The notes under the pieces: generated by a model
The model's database searches: none
What the model saw: only the letters and a program-made list of their open reading frames with translations
Told to the model about the DNA's origin: nothing
Made by a program: the position numbers and the translations under genes
Origin: an uncultured Chthonomonadaceae bacterium
Lineage (GTDB): Bacteria > Armatimonadota > Fimbriimonadia > Fimbriimonadales > Fimbriimonadaceae
Length of the DNA stretch: 48,343 nt
Direction of reading: 5' to 3'
Assembly: GCA_946479035.1 (NCBI GenBank)
Contig: CAMLDW010000018.1
Location: 1-48,343, forward strand
Shown here: one piece after another, positions 15,930 to 24,267 of the stretch
How positions within the stretch are numbered: the first letter of the stretch is position 1
How the letters are laid out: each line of letters begins with the position of its first letter

Positions 15930-16889
15930 ATGCGCCGCACGATTCACCAGCAGGTCGCGGCGAACAACCGCCTCAGCTTCTTCTACGTTCTCATGGAGAT
16001 CGTGCTGTTGGCAGCGCTGGGCGGCGCGATCGTCGGTTACTACGCTCCTGACTACTGGATCGGTGGCGTCGTGGCAGCGGCGGGGCTCGGACTCGTCGTC
16101 GGGCTGGTGGCGTGGAACTCGGGCAGCGACATCGTGCTCAAGATGAACCATGCGCACCCTGCCACTCCCGAAGAGCAACTGCTCGTGGACAACGTGGCGG
16201 AAGAGATGGCGATCGCTGCAGGAATCCCTACGCCGCACGTCTACGTGATCGACGACCCCTCGCCAAACGCCTTCGCGACAGGACGTTCGCCCAAAACTGG
16301 CATCGTGTGCGTGACGACCGGCCTGCTGCAGCGGTTGAACCGCGAAGAGCTGCAAGGCGTGGTCGGGCACGAGATCGGCCACATCCGAAACAACGACATC
16401 AAACTGATGGCGACGCTCGCGATCGTCGTCGGCCTCATCCCGATGTTCGCGCACTTCTTCTGGCGGTCGCAGTGGTATGGCGGAGGCCGGCGCAGCCGCG
16501 ACAGCAACGACGGAGGCGCCTCGGCCGTGTTCTTCGTGATCGCAATCGCGCTGGCGGTCCTCGCGCCCATCTTCGCTTCGCTGCTCGAGCTCGCGATCTC
16601 GCGGAGAAGGGAGTTCATGGCCGACGCGAGCTCGGCGCAGTTCACGAGAAACCCGGACGGTCTGGCGCGCGCGCTGGAGAAGATCGCCGCGTCGGACATC
16701 AAGATGGACTCGGCGAACAAGGCGACCGAGCACATGTACATAGTCAACCCGTTCCAGTCGCTCGAGGCGCGCGGCATCTTCAGCACCCACCCGCCCGTGG
16801 AGCAGCGCATCGCAGCGCTGCGCGGCCTGAGCGGCATGGACTACCACCGCTACCTTTCCAGCGACGATAAACTATATGGTCAGGGCTGA
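15930..16889 (+). CDS. htpX: HtpX-like membrane zinc metalloprotease (M48)
   Basis: Membrane protease for quality control of inner-membrane proteins, active site facing the cytoplasm. The 319 residues have two N-terminal membrane segments (FFYVLMEIVLLAALGGAIVG and GGVVAAAGLGLVVGLVAW), the zinc motif HEIGH (147-151), two further hydrophobic stretches (LMATLAIVVGLIPMFAHFF and AVFFVIAIALAVLAPIFASL) and the third zinc ligand in RREFMADASSAQ. PNAFATGRSPKTG and FSTHPPVEQRIAAL are M48B hallmarks. It lies in its own transcription unit or behind the GGDEF gene, and faces the converging yraN across a few bases. Confidence 0.95.
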   Translation: MRRTIHQQVAANNRLSFFYVLMEIVLLAALGGAIVGYYAPDYWIGGVVAAAGLGLVVGLVAWNSGSDIVLKMNHAHPATPEEQLLVDNVAEEMAIAAGIPTPHVYVIDDPSPNAFATGRSPKTGIVCVTTGLLQRLNREELQGVVGHEIGHIRNNDIKLMATLAIVVGLIPMFAHFFWRSQWYGGGRRSRDSNDGGASAVFFVIAIALAVLAPIFASLLELAISRRREFMADASSAQFTRNPDGLARALEKIAASDIKMDSANKATEHMYIVNPFQSLEARGIFSTHPPVEQRIAALRGLSGMDYHRYLSSDDKLYGQG

Positions 16890-16896
16890 GCGCGCG

Positions 16897-17250
16897 TCAC
16901 TCGTAGCGCGGGCGGAACGCCGCGATGTGGTGCCGGAGCCCAGCGGGCGTGACGGCGATGAGGTCGTAGCGGCACACCGCCTCGGGGATTCCTGCTTTGT
17001 GCAGGTACTCGCCGACAGCGCCGGTAAAGTGCGCGACCTTCTTTCCGTCGACGGCCTCCTCGGGCACGGCCGTCCTTGAGCGCCTCGACTTCACTTCGAC
17101 GAAGACGAGCGTCTCACCGTCCATCGCGACGATGTCGATCTCCCCGCGCGAGGACTTGAAGCGCCGCGTCACAATCGTATAGCCGAGCCCGAGCAGGAAC
17201 TCCGCCGCCCGGTCTTCCGCCTCTGCGCCTAGTCGTCGAAGGTTAGGCAC
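16897..17250 (-). CDS. YraN/UPF0102 family nuclease-fold protein
   Basis: Small protein of the UPF0102 family with a restriction-endonuclease-like (Holliday-resolvase-like) fold; its in vivo role is unsettled. The core motif is GEIDIVAMDGETLVFVEVKS with the conserved E, D and ExK residues, after RLGAEAEDRAAEFLLGLGYT. The frame stays open upstream to 17400, but that part lies inside rnhB; I chose the GTG at 17250 (V P N L R R L G A) because GGTGA lies 7 nt upstream and 117 residues is the normal family size. It overlaps the 3' end of rnhB by 22 bp, the usual rnhB-yraN pairing, so the two are probably cotranslated. Confidence 0.9.
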   Translation of the reverse strand: MPNLRRLGAEAEDRAAEFLLGLGYTIVTRRFKSSRGEIDIVAMDGETLVFVEVKSRRSRTAVPEEAVDGKKVAHFTGAVGEYLHKAGIPEAVCRYDLIAVTPAGLRHHIAAFRPRYE

Positions 17251-17855
17251 GGTTGGTTCACCATGTCCGATATGGGCGAGAAGGTCCGGCGGTGTATAGC
17301 GCAAGGACCGTGTTCGCGCAAAGCGTCGAGGTGCTGGGGAGTCCCGTACCCGAAGTTCACGTCGAACCCGTACTCTGGGTACTGGTGCGCGTACTCGCAC
17401 ATGATTCCGTCGCGCTCTGTCTTTGCAAGGATCGAGGCCGCGGCGATGCAGGCGTATTTCGCGTCCCCCTTTACGACCGCCTCGACATTGAGCTTCGTCG
17501 GTGGGAGCTGGTTGCCGTCCACGAGCGCGCGCGTGGATCGCAAGAGCTCGAGCACGCGCGCCATCGCGTTGAGCGAAGCGCGCAGGATGTTGCGCCTCTC
17601 GATTTCAGGGACGTCGACGACCTCGATGCACCACGAGGCTCCCTTCCTGATCCTCTCCGCTTGCTCCTCTCGCTGGCTCGGAGCGAGCCGCTTAGAGTCG
17701 TCGATCCCTGCGACGTCGAACCCTTCAGGAAGAACGACCGCTGCGACGACGAGGGGCCCGGCCAAAGGCCCGCGACCGGCCTCGTCCGCTCCTGCGACAC
17801 CCGGCAGATGGATCAGGTTCGGCATTCCTTGCCAGGCCGTTCGCTCGGCCTTCAT
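17229..17855 (-). CDS. rnhB: ribonuclease HII
   Basis: Cleaves the RNA strand of RNA-DNA hybrids and single ribonucleotides in DNA, feeding ribonucleotide excision repair. The family signature GADEAGRGPLAGPLVVAAVV supplies the D-E catalytic pair, DDSKRL and ALVDGNQLPP the third acid, and AAASILAKTERDGIM the fourth. The 208 residues are a normal length. ATG at 17855; a second ATG at 17825 (MPNLIHLPGVAG) is an alternative. It overlaps yraN downstream. Its upstream region faces tRNA-His divergently, with about 40 bp between. Confidence 0.95.
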   Translation of the reverse strand: MKAERTAWQGMPNLIHLPGVAGADEAGRGPLAGPLVVAAVVLPEGFDVAGIDDSKRLAPSQREEQAERIRKGASWCIEVVDVPEIERRNILRASLNAMARVLELLRSTRALVDGNQLPPTKLNVEAVVKGDAKYACIAAASILAKTERDGIMCEYAHQYPEYGFDVNFGYGTPQHLDALREHGPCAIHRRTFSPISDMVNQPCLTFDD

Positions 17856-17897
17856 TGACAGTATGCCGGAAGTGGGCCATAATTTGTGACCGGCGCG

Positions 17898-17974
17898 GCG
17901 GGTATAGCTCAGTTGGTTAGAGTGCCTGACTGTGACTCAGGAGGTCACGGGTTCAAGTCCCGTTATCCGCCCCA
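17898..17974 (+). tRNA. tRNA-His (anticodon GTG)
   Basis: A complete cloverleaf can be drawn by hand: acceptor GCGGGTA / TATCCGC, D arm TAGCTCAGTTGGTTAGAG, anticodon stem CCTGA / TCAGG with loop CTGTGAC (anticodon GTG), and T arm CACGGGTTCAAGTCCCG. The discriminator is C73 and CCA is encoded. The base before position 1 is G, matching the extra G(-1) that identifies tRNA-His. Confidence 0.97.
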
Positions 17975-17980
17975 TTTCCC

Positions 17981-18292
17981 TTATTGGTCGTCCGATCCGC
18001 CGCCTTGGCTAAGGGACCCGCCGCTCTCCTTTGCCGCGGCACCCATCGCTTGGCGCTTGGCCGCCTGCTGGATTCCGCCTCCACCGCCTCCCGCCACGGA
18101 GTCAGAGCCAGATACGGGTGATATGCCGCCGACCTCTGGCGACGTGATCCCGATCCCATCTGTACTGCCGCCTTGCACAGAAGCCTGCGTGCCGGTCTTG
18201 TCCCCCTTTGCAGGCGGCTCGGCAAGAGGCTCCGGTTTCGTGGCGCATCCAGCGAGCACTACCGCAAAGAGCACAATAGCGAAAACCCTCAT
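17981..18292 (-). CDS. small Gly/Ser-rich lipoprotein
   Basis: Predicted lipoprotein of unknown function, 103 residues. MRVFAIVLFAVVLAGCATKP is a typical lipoprotein signal with the lipobox LAGC (Cys16), so the mature protein would be lipidated and surface- or membrane-attached. The rest is low-complexity (Gly/Ser/Pro/Ala rich, a run of seven Gly) without recognisable domain. The open frame extends upstream to 18523, but the lipobox fixes the start at 18292. A TAACAT box ends 8 nt before the ATG. It is divergent from uvrA-N. Confidence 0.75.
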   Translation of the reverse strand: MRVFAIVLFAVVLAGCATKPEPLAEPPAKGDKTGTQASVQGGSTDGIGITSPEVGGISPVSGSDSVAGGGGGGIQQAAKRQAMGAAAKESGGSLSQGGGSDDQ

Positions 18293-18300
18293 GTCGTCAT

Positions 18301-18306
18301 ATGTTA
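18301..18306 (-). promoter_or_regulatory. -10-like box TAACAT for the lipoprotein gene
   Basis: TAACAT on the minus strand ends 8 nt before the ATG at 18292; no Shine-Dalgarno lies between. Confidence 0.4.
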
Positions 18307-18371
18307 GAGGAGTCTTGTCCCGCCGTGTGCAAAGTCGGGGGCCCTGGAACATGTGTCTACCATTCTGTGGG

Positions 18372-18377
18372 TAGAAT
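18372..18377 (+). promoter_or_regulatory. -10-like box TAGAAT for uvrA-N
   Basis: TAGAAT ends 9 nt before the uvrA-N ATG; no Shine-Dalgarno lies between. Confidence 0.5.
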
Positions 18378-18386
18378 CGTGCACGA

Positions 18387-20258
18387 ATGGCCCAGGAAAA
18401 GATCATCGTCGTCGGCGCGCGCGAGAACAACCTGAAGAACGTGACCGTCGAGATCCCGCGCGACAAGCTAGTCGTGATCACGGGGCTCAGCGGCAGCGGA
18501 AAGTCTTCGCTGGCGTTCGACACGATCTACGCAGAAGGGCAGCGGCGCTACGTCGAGTCGCTCTCGGCGTATGCACGGCAGTTCCTTGGGCAGATGGACA
18601 AGCCGGACGTCGACCACATCGACGGGCTCTCGCCAGCGGTCTCCATCGACCAGAAGAGCGCTTCGCGCAACCCGCGTTCGACGGTCGGCACGGTGACCGA
18701 GATCTACGACTACATGCGAATCCTGTTCGCGCGCGCCGGCACTCCCTACTGCCCCAACTGCGGCACGCCCATCGAGCGCCAGTCGACCGACCAGATCGTA
18801 GACGCGGTCAGCGCCCTGCCTGAGGGCACAAAGCTACAGATCCTCTCGCCGATCGTGCGCGGGCGGAAGGGCACGTACCAGAAGGAGCTGCAAGAGATCC
18901 AGGCGGCGGGCTACGTGCGCGTGCGCGTGGACGGGACGATGTGCGAAGTCACCGACGACATCCCCATGGACCGGTACAAGCAGCACACGATCGAGGTCGT
19001 CGTCGACAGGCTGGTGATGAAGGACGGCATCGGGCGCAGGCTGGCCGATTCGGTCGAAACGGCGCTGAAGATGGGCAAGGGGATGGTGACGGTCTCGCAC
19101 GAGGCCAAGGGGAAGTGGGTGGACCGGCTCTACAGCGAGCACTACTCTTGTGCAAAGTGCGGGTTTTCAATGCCCGAGCTGGAGCCGCGCATGTTCTCCT
19201 TCAACTCTCCTTACGGCGCGTGCCCTGAGTGCACTGGGCTAGGGACGAAGACGGAGTTCGAGCCGTCGCTGATCATCCCCGACGACTCTCTGCCGCTGCG
19301 CGACGGCGCGATCGTGCCCTTCGTCTACAAGTCGGGAGAGGTGAAGGAGTGGTGGCCGCAGGTCCTGGACGGCGTGGGCCGCACGCTCGGATTCGACGCG
19401 ACACTGCCGGTCAAGAAGATCGGTGCGAAGAACATGCAGGCCGTGTGGGACGGGCTGCCGGAGCCCGTGACAGTCCTCATGAAGTACGGCAAGAGCGAGC
19501 GCAAGTTCCAGACGAAGTGGGAGGGCGTGCTGAAGGTGCTCCGCAAGAAGTACGATCAGACGGAGAGCGAATGGATCAAAGCCGACCTTCAACAGTACAT
19601 GCGGACGAACCCGTGCCCCGTGTGCGGCGGGAGGAGGCTGAAGCCCGAGTCGCTTTCAGTCCGCATCGGCGACAAGAACATCTCGGAGGTGACTGCGTTC
19701 GCGGTCACGGACGCGCTTGCGTTCTTCAAGGACCTGCCAAGGAAGATGAACAAGCGCCAGCTCACGATCGCCGAGCGCGCTGTCAAGGAGATCATCGAGC
19801 GCCTCAGGTTCCTCTTTGACGTAGGGCTTTCTTACTTGACACTGAACAGAAACGCGACGACTCTCGCAGGCGGCGAGGCGCAGCGGATACGGCTCGCGAC
19901 GCAGATCGGCTCTGGGCTCATGGGCTGCCTGTACATCCTGGACGAGCCATCGATCGGGCTCCACCAGCGCGACAACCACAAGCTGATCGAGACGCTGCAA
20001 AGGCTGCGCGACCTAGGGAACACGGTGATCGTTGTCGAACACGACGAGGACACGATGCGCGCTGCGGACTGGCTCATCGACCTTGGCCCCGGCGCCGGAG
20101 AGCACGGCGGAAGGGTGGTAAACGAGGGTCCGATCGAGAAGTTCTTGAAGAAGAGCTCTCCCACTAGCGACTTCCTGAACGGTCGGGAGAAGATACCTGT
20201 GCCTACGGTGCGGCGCGCTCCTAGGACGCCGAGCCCGCTCTCCAAATCCAAACGCTAA
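18387..20258 (+). CDS. uvrA: UvrA N-terminal half as a separate gene (first ABC module)
   Basis: Damage-recognition ATPase of nucleotide excision repair, but only the first half: 623 residues against about 940-950 for a normal UvrA. It holds Walker A GLSGSGKSS (33-41), the UvrB-binding and DNA-damage insertion domains, the zinc cysteines (CPNCGTP; CAKCGFSMPELEPRMFSFNS then CPEC; CPVCGGRRLKPE), the signature TLAGGEAQRIRLATQIGSG and Walker B LYILDEPSIGLHQRDN, then IDLGPGAGEHGGRVV. It stops after the linker (REKIPVPTVRRAPRTP) exactly where a normal UvrA continues into its second module. The TAA is a real end: the following 190 bp do not encode the second half. The ABC signature reads LAGGE rather than LSGGE. 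The matching C-half is at 32669-33742. Confidence 0.93.
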   Translation: MAQEKIIVVGARENNLKNVTVEIPRDKLVVITGLSGSGKSSLAFDTIYAEGQRRYVESLSAYARQFLGQMDKPDVDHIDGLSPAVSIDQKSASRNPRSTVGTVTEIYDYMRILFARAGTPYCPNCGTPIERQSTDQIVDAVSALPEGTKLQILSPIVRGRKGTYQKELQEIQAAGYVRVRVDGTMCEVTDDIPMDRYKQHTIEVVVDRLVMKDGIGRRLADSVETALKMGKGMVTVSHEAKGKWVDRLYSEHYSCAKCGFSMPELEPRMFSFNSPYGACPECTGLGTKTEFEPSLIIPDDSLPLRDGAIVPFVYKSGEVKEWWPQVLDGVGRTLGFDATLPVKKIGAKNMQAVWDGLPEPVTVLMKYGKSERKFQTKWEGVLKVLRKKYDQTESEWIKADLQQYMRTNPCPVCGGRRLKPESLSVRIGDKNISEVTAFAVTDALAFFKDLPRKMNKRQLTIAERAVKEIIERLRFLFDVGLSYLTLNRNATTLAGGEAQRIRLATQIGSGLMGCLYILDEPSIGLHQRDNHKLIETLQRLRDLGNTVIVVEHDEDTMRAADWLIDLGPGAGEHGGRVVNEGPIEKFLKKSSPTSDFLNGREKIPVPTVRRAPRTPSPLSKSKR

Positions 20259-20448
20259 GTGCCGCGTCTTCACCAAGGTTCCTAGCATCGGCACTGACAG
20301 TCCAATACTTGGCGATGTTCATGCTGGCGCGGGACTCGGCGCAGTACCCGGGTAAGTCTTGAGTACACGCCCTCATTTGATCGGTGTCCTCAGTAGCGAC
20401 GCGTTGTGCCAAGTCTGGGCCATACTGGGTTTGGAGCGAAGTCGGCGG

Positions 20449-21048
20449 ATGTCGGAAAAGCAGTTCTACATCGATCCCAGCAGGTGCATCGGATGCAACG
20501 CGTGCGTCGCGGCGTGCGCGGAGTGCGACACGCACGCAGGCGTCTCGATGATCCATCTCGAGACTATTGAGCGCGCCGACAGCGTCCAGACGACTCCGAT
20601 AGTCTGCATGCATTGCGAAGAGCCAGCTTGCGCGGCTGTGTGTCCCGCGGACGCCATCAAGCGCACGCACGACGGCGTCGTCCAAAGCTCGCTCAAGCCC
20701 CGCTGCATAGGCTGCACGAACTGCGTCTACGCTTGCCCGTTCGGCGTCCCCAAGTATGAGGCAAAGATAGACCAAATGATGAAGTGCGACATGTGCTACG
20801 ACCGCACTTCAGTGGGGCTGCGGCCTATGTGCGCGACCGTTTGCCCCTCTGGGGCCCTCTTCTTTGGAACGCCGGAAGAGATCGCCGAGCAAAGAGGGTC
20901 GACCCCTGTCAATGAGTTCCAGTTCGGCGCACGCACGGTCCGCACAAAAGTCTCGATCATGATGCCGCAGGGAAGCACGCGGCTCAACGTTCAGCCCGGC
21001 GCGCTCATGCGAAAGAGCGACCTGCTCGCTACAGCGAGGACGTCCTGA
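20449..21048 (+). CDS. four-cluster [4Fe-4S] ferredoxin-type electron-transfer subunit (DmsB/HybA/NarH-like)
   Basis: Electron-carrier subunit, 199 residues, with four cysteine groups for four [4Fe-4S] clusters: [39 protein letters not shown] and CDMCYDR followed by CATVCP. This is the fold of the beta subunits of molybdopterin oxidoreductases. It has no signal peptide, so it is cytoplasmic. The frame is open from 20359, but the ATG at 20449 ([13 protein letters not shown]) gives the family's usual N-terminus. A CATACT box lies at 20421 and GGAG about 15 nt before the start. First gene of a tightly packed six-gene operon with the Rieske gene one base downstream; it probably relays electrons to the NasA-like subunit. 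Confidence 0.92.
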   Translation: MSEKQFYIDPSRCIGCNACVAACAECDTHAGVSMIHLETIERADSVQTTPIVCMHCEEPACAAVCPADAIKRTHDGVVQSSLKPRCIGCTNCVYACPFGVPKYEAKIDQMMKCDMCYDRTSVGLRPMCATVCPSGALFFGTPEEIAEQRGSTPVNEFQFGARTVRTKVSIMMPQGSTRLNVQPGALMRKSDLLATARTS

Positions 21049-21049
21049 G

Positions 21050-21532
21050 ATGGAACAGCGCATCAAGGACGACTTTTCGATCGAGTGGGATGAAGACCGC
21101 TTCGTCTCTCGTCGCGAGTTCTTCAAGTTCATGACGGTCGCGAGCGCGGGGCTCGCCCTTGGCACTGCCATCCTTGCCGTGTGGCGTTCGGGAAGAGGGA
21201 CGACGAAGGCAGTGCGGACCAAGGTCGCACGCGTGCGGGATCTGCCCGTCGGTAAGTCGCTGCAGTTCAGTTATCCCGGAAAGGACGACCTGTGCATCTT
21301 GGTCCACAGGTCGGACGGGGAGTTCGCAGCATTCTCGCGGCGGTGCACGCACCTTTCATGCCCTGTGCAATACCAAGCGGAAAAGGCACGACTTTTCTGC
21401 CCGTGCCACAACGGTGCGTTTTCGCTTGAGAACGGGAGGCCGACCCAGGGCCCACCGCGGCGCGCCCTCGACCGGATCGATATCGAGGTCGAGCACGGCG
21501 TCGTGTATGCGACAGGAGTGACAAGGGCGTGA
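21050..21532 (+). CDS. Rieske [2Fe-2S] protein with Tat-type signal
   Basis: Rieske iron-sulfur protein, 160 residues. The cluster motifs are CTHLSC (CxHxxC) and CPCHNG (CxxH), with the following GRPTQGPP loop as in bc1/b6f Rieske proteins. The N-terminus has SRREFFKFMTVASAGLALG, a twin-arginine motif followed by a hydrophobic segment, so the folded protein is expected to be exported by Tat and to stay anchored, with the cluster outside the cytoplasm. It begins one base after the Fe-S gene stop and overlaps the next gene (GTGA). Together with the cytochrome b-like gene it could form a quinol-oxidising unit for the nitrate reductase. Confidence 0.92.
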   Translation: MEQRIKDDFSIEWDEDRFVSRREFFKFMTVASAGLALGTAILAVWRSGRGTTKAVRTKVARVRDLPVGKSLQFSYPGKDDLCILVHRSDGEFAAFSRRCTHLSCPVQYQAEKARLFCPCHNGAFSLENGRPTQGPPRRALDRIDIEVEHGVVYATGVTRA

Positions 21533-21762
21533 AGAGCGTCCACGAAGACCGTAGGCGGCAAAGGGCGTTGGTCGTCTCGGCCCTGATCATGTTCCAGCTC
21601 GTCATCGTGCTGCTACAACTCTGGCTCTTCGTATCTGTGCTTGAAGGCGTAGTCGCAGGGGCGAGCCAGATCGGTTTCACGGCGACCGTCGTTAGCCTGC
21701 TCTGTTTCGCGGCCAACGCTTGGATGCTTGTCGGCGTGTGGAGGATCGACCGTGCCGAATAG
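21529..21762 (+). CDS. small two-helix membrane protein of the nitrate operon
   Basis: 77 residues with two membrane segments (VVSALIMFQLVIVLLQLWLFV and TVVSLLCFAANAWMLVGVW) and charged ends. The GTG start overlaps the stop of the Rieske gene (GTGA), and the 3' end overlaps the narK start by 11 bp, so it is translated as part of the operon. I do not recognise the family with certainty; it may be one of the small membrane proteins found beside Rieske/molybdoenzyme clusters. A structural role in the membrane complex is inferred only from position. Confidence 0.72.
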   Translation: MKSVHEDRRRQRALVVSALIMFQLVIVLLQLWLFVSVLEGVVAGASQIGFTATVVSLLCFAANAWMLVGVWRIDRAE

Positions 21763-23239
21763 CCCGGCGAACCGCGTGCTAGCGATGAACGTCCTCATGT
21801 TCGCGCTCTGCTTCGCGTCCTGGACTCTGTTCGGCGTGCTCGTTACGTTCCTCGTCGACCACCGAGCCCTCGTGGTCGACAAGGCACAGGTCGGCTGGCT
21901 CATCGGTGCGCCGATCCTGACCGGGTCCGTACTGCGGCTCCCCGTCGGACTGCTCTCAGACCGTTACGGCGGAAAGCCAGCGAGCGTCGGCATCATGCTT
22001 GTCGGGGCAGTCGCTATGTATTGCGTGAGCTTCGCAAACGGATTTGGGCAGCTCATGCTCGTCGGACTCCTTTTTGGCGTGGTGGGCGCGTCCTTCGCCT
22101 CCGGTGTCGCCCTCACCTCCGTCTGGTTTCCCAAGAGCAGGCAGGGCACGGCGCTCGGCCTGCTCGGCCTCGGCAACGTAGGCACGGCGGTCACGGCGCT
22201 CAGCGCGCCGGCTCTGCTCAAGTGGGCGACGCAGGACGGCGCGAACATCGAAGGGTGGCGCCGCGTTCCGCAGATCTATGCGGGCGCGCTGGCGGTGATG
22301 GCGGTCGCCTTCTGGCTGCTCGCAGTCGCAAAGAAGCAGGAGGGTCCACCAAAGACGATGTCCTTGCTGCTGCAGCCGCTCAAGCAGGTTCGCGTTTGGC
22401 GGTTCGGCCTTTACTACTTCCTCATATTCGGCGGGTTCGTCGCGCTCTCGCAGTGGCTGATCCCCTATTCGCTCAACGTCTACGGTTTGACGCTCGCCTC
22501 CGCCGGACTGTTGTCTACGATGTTTAGCCTGCCTTCCGCCTTTACTCGCGCGATCGGTGGCTTCGTCTCGGACCGCTTCGGCGCGCGCGCGACACTCTAC
22601 TGGGTGCTCTCGGGCGTGCTGCTCTTGTTCCTCTTGCTCGTTGCGCCACGGATGGACATCACTTCGCCCGGCGAAGGGGTGCTGGCGGACCGCCCAGGAG
22701 TCGTATCGGAGGTGGGGCCAGAGAAGATTGTCGCCGGCGGAACAGTATATACGCTTCGAGTGAAGCACTCATCTAGTGAAAAAATGGACGGGACGGCGGT
22801 CGTATGGCCCCAGTTCGCCTCTTGGCACGAGCCGGCCGTAGCAGTCGGCGACAATGTCACAAAGAAGCAGGTCCTTGCACGAGGCGTGACACACATCTAC
22901 TTCCAAGCTAACCGCACGGTGTTCACTGTTCTCCTCTCCGTCGCCGGCGTTCTGATGGGCCTTGGCATGGCGGCGGTGTTCAAGCACATCCCCGAGTACT
23001 ATCCGAACGACGTGCCTGTCGTCGGCGGGCTCGTAGGCGTCATCGGCGGTCTTGGCGGCTTCGTGATGCCGATCGTTTTCGGCTATGCGCTCAAGGCGTC
23101 TGGCGTGTGGACGACCTGCTTCCTGATCCTGGCGGTCTTGTCCGCGGTCTGCCTTGTTTGGATGCACTTCGTCATCGCTCGCAGCGCAGCCGAACACGAA
23201 AAGACTGAGAGGGCCGCGCACCTGGGGGCCGAGAAGTGA
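21752..23239 (+). CDS. narK: nitrate/nitrite transporter, NarK family (MFS), with inserted soluble domain
   Basis: Twelve-helix major facilitator of the nitrate/nitrite porter family, bringing nitrate to the cytoplasmic reductase. Both nitrate signature regions are recognisable: LGLLGLGNVGTAVTAL in TM5 and VGGLVGVIGGLGGFVMPIVF in TM11, plus the MFS loop SDRYGGKPAS. Between two late helices (about residues 301-385) there is an extra soluble segment with VVSEVGPEKIVAGGTVYTL and VAVGDNVTKKQVLARGVTH, resembling a biotinyl/lipoyl- or hammerhead-type beta module, which ordinary NarK lacks. The GTG start at 21752 has GGAGGA about 7 nt upstream. The 3' end overlaps the next gene by 4 bp. Confidence 0.9.
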   Translation: MPNSPANRVLAMNVLMFALCFASWTLFGVLVTFLVDHRALVVDKAQVGWLIGAPILTGSVLRLPVGLLSDRYGGKPASVGIMLVGAVAMYCVSFANGFGQLMLVGLLFGVVGASFASGVALTSVWFPKSRQGTALGLLGLGNVGTAVTALSAPALLKWATQDGANIEGWRRVPQIYAGALAVMAVAFWLLAVAKKQEGPPKTMSLLLQPLKQVRVWRFGLYYFLIFGGFVALSQWLIPYSLNVYGLTLASAGLLSTMFSLPSAFTRAIGGFVSDRFGARATLYWVLSGVLLLFLLLVAPRMDITSPGEGVLADRPGVVSEVGPEKIVAGGTVYTLRVKHSSSEKMDGTAVVWPQFASWHEPAVAVGDNVTKKQVLARGVTHIYFQANRTVFTVLLSVAGVLMGLGMAAVFKHIPEYYPNDVPVVGGLVGVIGGLGGFVMPIVFGYALKASGVWTTCFLILAVLSAVCLVWMHFVIARSAAEHEKTERAAHLGAEK

Positions 23240-24261
23240 ACACCCCGCGCAGCGTGCGAATCGCGTATCTTGCAGCGTCAGTCGCCGCTCTCCTCGTCGT
23301 TGCATTGATCTGGTTTGGTTCGGGCAGGTTCTCGCGGTTTGATCCTCCGCTGAGCGCGTATGCGGCAGCGACCGTTTTCGCCGCGTTCGCCGTCACCTAT
23401 CGGTATTCGATGTGGGTCCAGCGCCCACCCACCTGGCCCTATTTCAAGAGGGGATGGAGCCTGTTCTTCCGTCGCAGCAAGCTCGGTGCAAACGTGCTAC
23501 TGCTGTTTCGTCTCGTCTTCGACGACATCATCGCGCAGCGCTTTATCGAAGAGCGTGGGCGCTCGCGCTGGATGGGCCACCTGTGCATCGCGTGGGGTTG
23601 CCTCATCGCCTTTGCGATCACCTTCCCGCTCAGTTGGGGATGGGTCCAGTTCGGCGCCGACGGCGAGCGGTATGTCGTCGAAGTGATGGGCCACCGCCAG
23701 TTCTCGTTCGACCCCGGCGGGCTCGTCGCGTTCTTCGTCTTCAATGGCCTCAACTTCAGTGCAGTCATGGTGCTGGCGGGCGTCTCCATAGCGATGCACC
23801 GCCGCATCCACGAGCGCGGCGCTCAAGCGGTTCAGAGCTTCGAGTCCGACCTGCTGCCGCTCTTCCTGCTCTTTTCGGTCGCGGTCACGGGCCTGATGCT
23901 CACTGCTAGCTCAAAGCTCATGCAGGGCGAGAACTACTCGTTCCTTTCGCTCCTCCACGCTTTCACAGTCATCTTGTTCTTGCTCTATTTGCCGTTCGGC
24001 AAGCTCTTTCATGTCATTCAGAGGCCGGCCCAGCTCGGTGTCGCTTATTATAAGAAAGAGGGCGCCGAGGGAGAGCAGTCCGTCTGTCCGCGCAGCGGAG
24101 AAGCGTTCCAGTCCAAGATGCACCACGATGACCTCGTCGGCCTCATGCAAGAGATCGGGTTTGACTTCGGCGCCCACCAGGACCTCTCTCCTGCTGAGAA
24201 ACGCAGGCTCGTCGCGCTCAACCAGGCGAACGAACTCGGTGAGAGGCCCTTTGCGGGGTAG
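23236..24261 (+). CDS. NarI-like cytochrome b membrane subunit
   Basis: Membrane protein of 341 residues with about six hydrophobic segments (AYLAASVAALLVVALIWF, CIAWGCLIAFAITFPLSW, GLVAFFVFNGLNFSAVMVLA, LLPLFLLFSVAVTGLMLTAS, LHAFTVILFLLYLPFGKLFH). The late motif HAFTVILFLLYLPFGKLFHV matches the haem-ligand helix of the nitrate reductase gamma/heterodisulfide reductase membrane subunit family, and MGHLCIAWG supplies another candidate His. The C-terminal ~75 residues are hydrophilic and cytoplasmic, with SVCPRSGEAFQSKMHHDDLV. It probably oxidises menaquinol and passes electrons to the Rieske/Fe-S proteins. GTG start overlapping the narK stop. Confidence 0.82.
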   Translation: MNTPRSVRIAYLAASVAALLVVALIWFGSGRFSRFDPPLSAYAAATVFAAFAVTYRYSMWVQRPPTWPYFKRGWSLFFRRSKLGANVLLLFRLVFDDIIAQRFIEERGRSRWMGHLCIAWGCLIAFAITFPLSWGWVQFGADGERYVVEVMGHRQFSFDPGGLVAFFVFNGLNFSAVMVLAGVSIAMHRRIHERGAQAVQSFESDLLPLFLLFSVAVTGLMLTASSKLMQGENYSFLSLLHAFTVILFLLYLPFGKLFHVIQRPAQLGVAYYKKEGAEGEQSVCPRSGEAFQSKMHHDDLVGLMQEIGFDFGAHQDLSPAEKRRLVALNQANELGERPFAG

Positions 24262-24267
24262 CTAAAC

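Noticed and set aside
18293..18523. N-terminal extension of the small lipoprotein
   Set aside because: It would bury the lipobox signal peptide and overlap the uvrA-N promoter and coding start.
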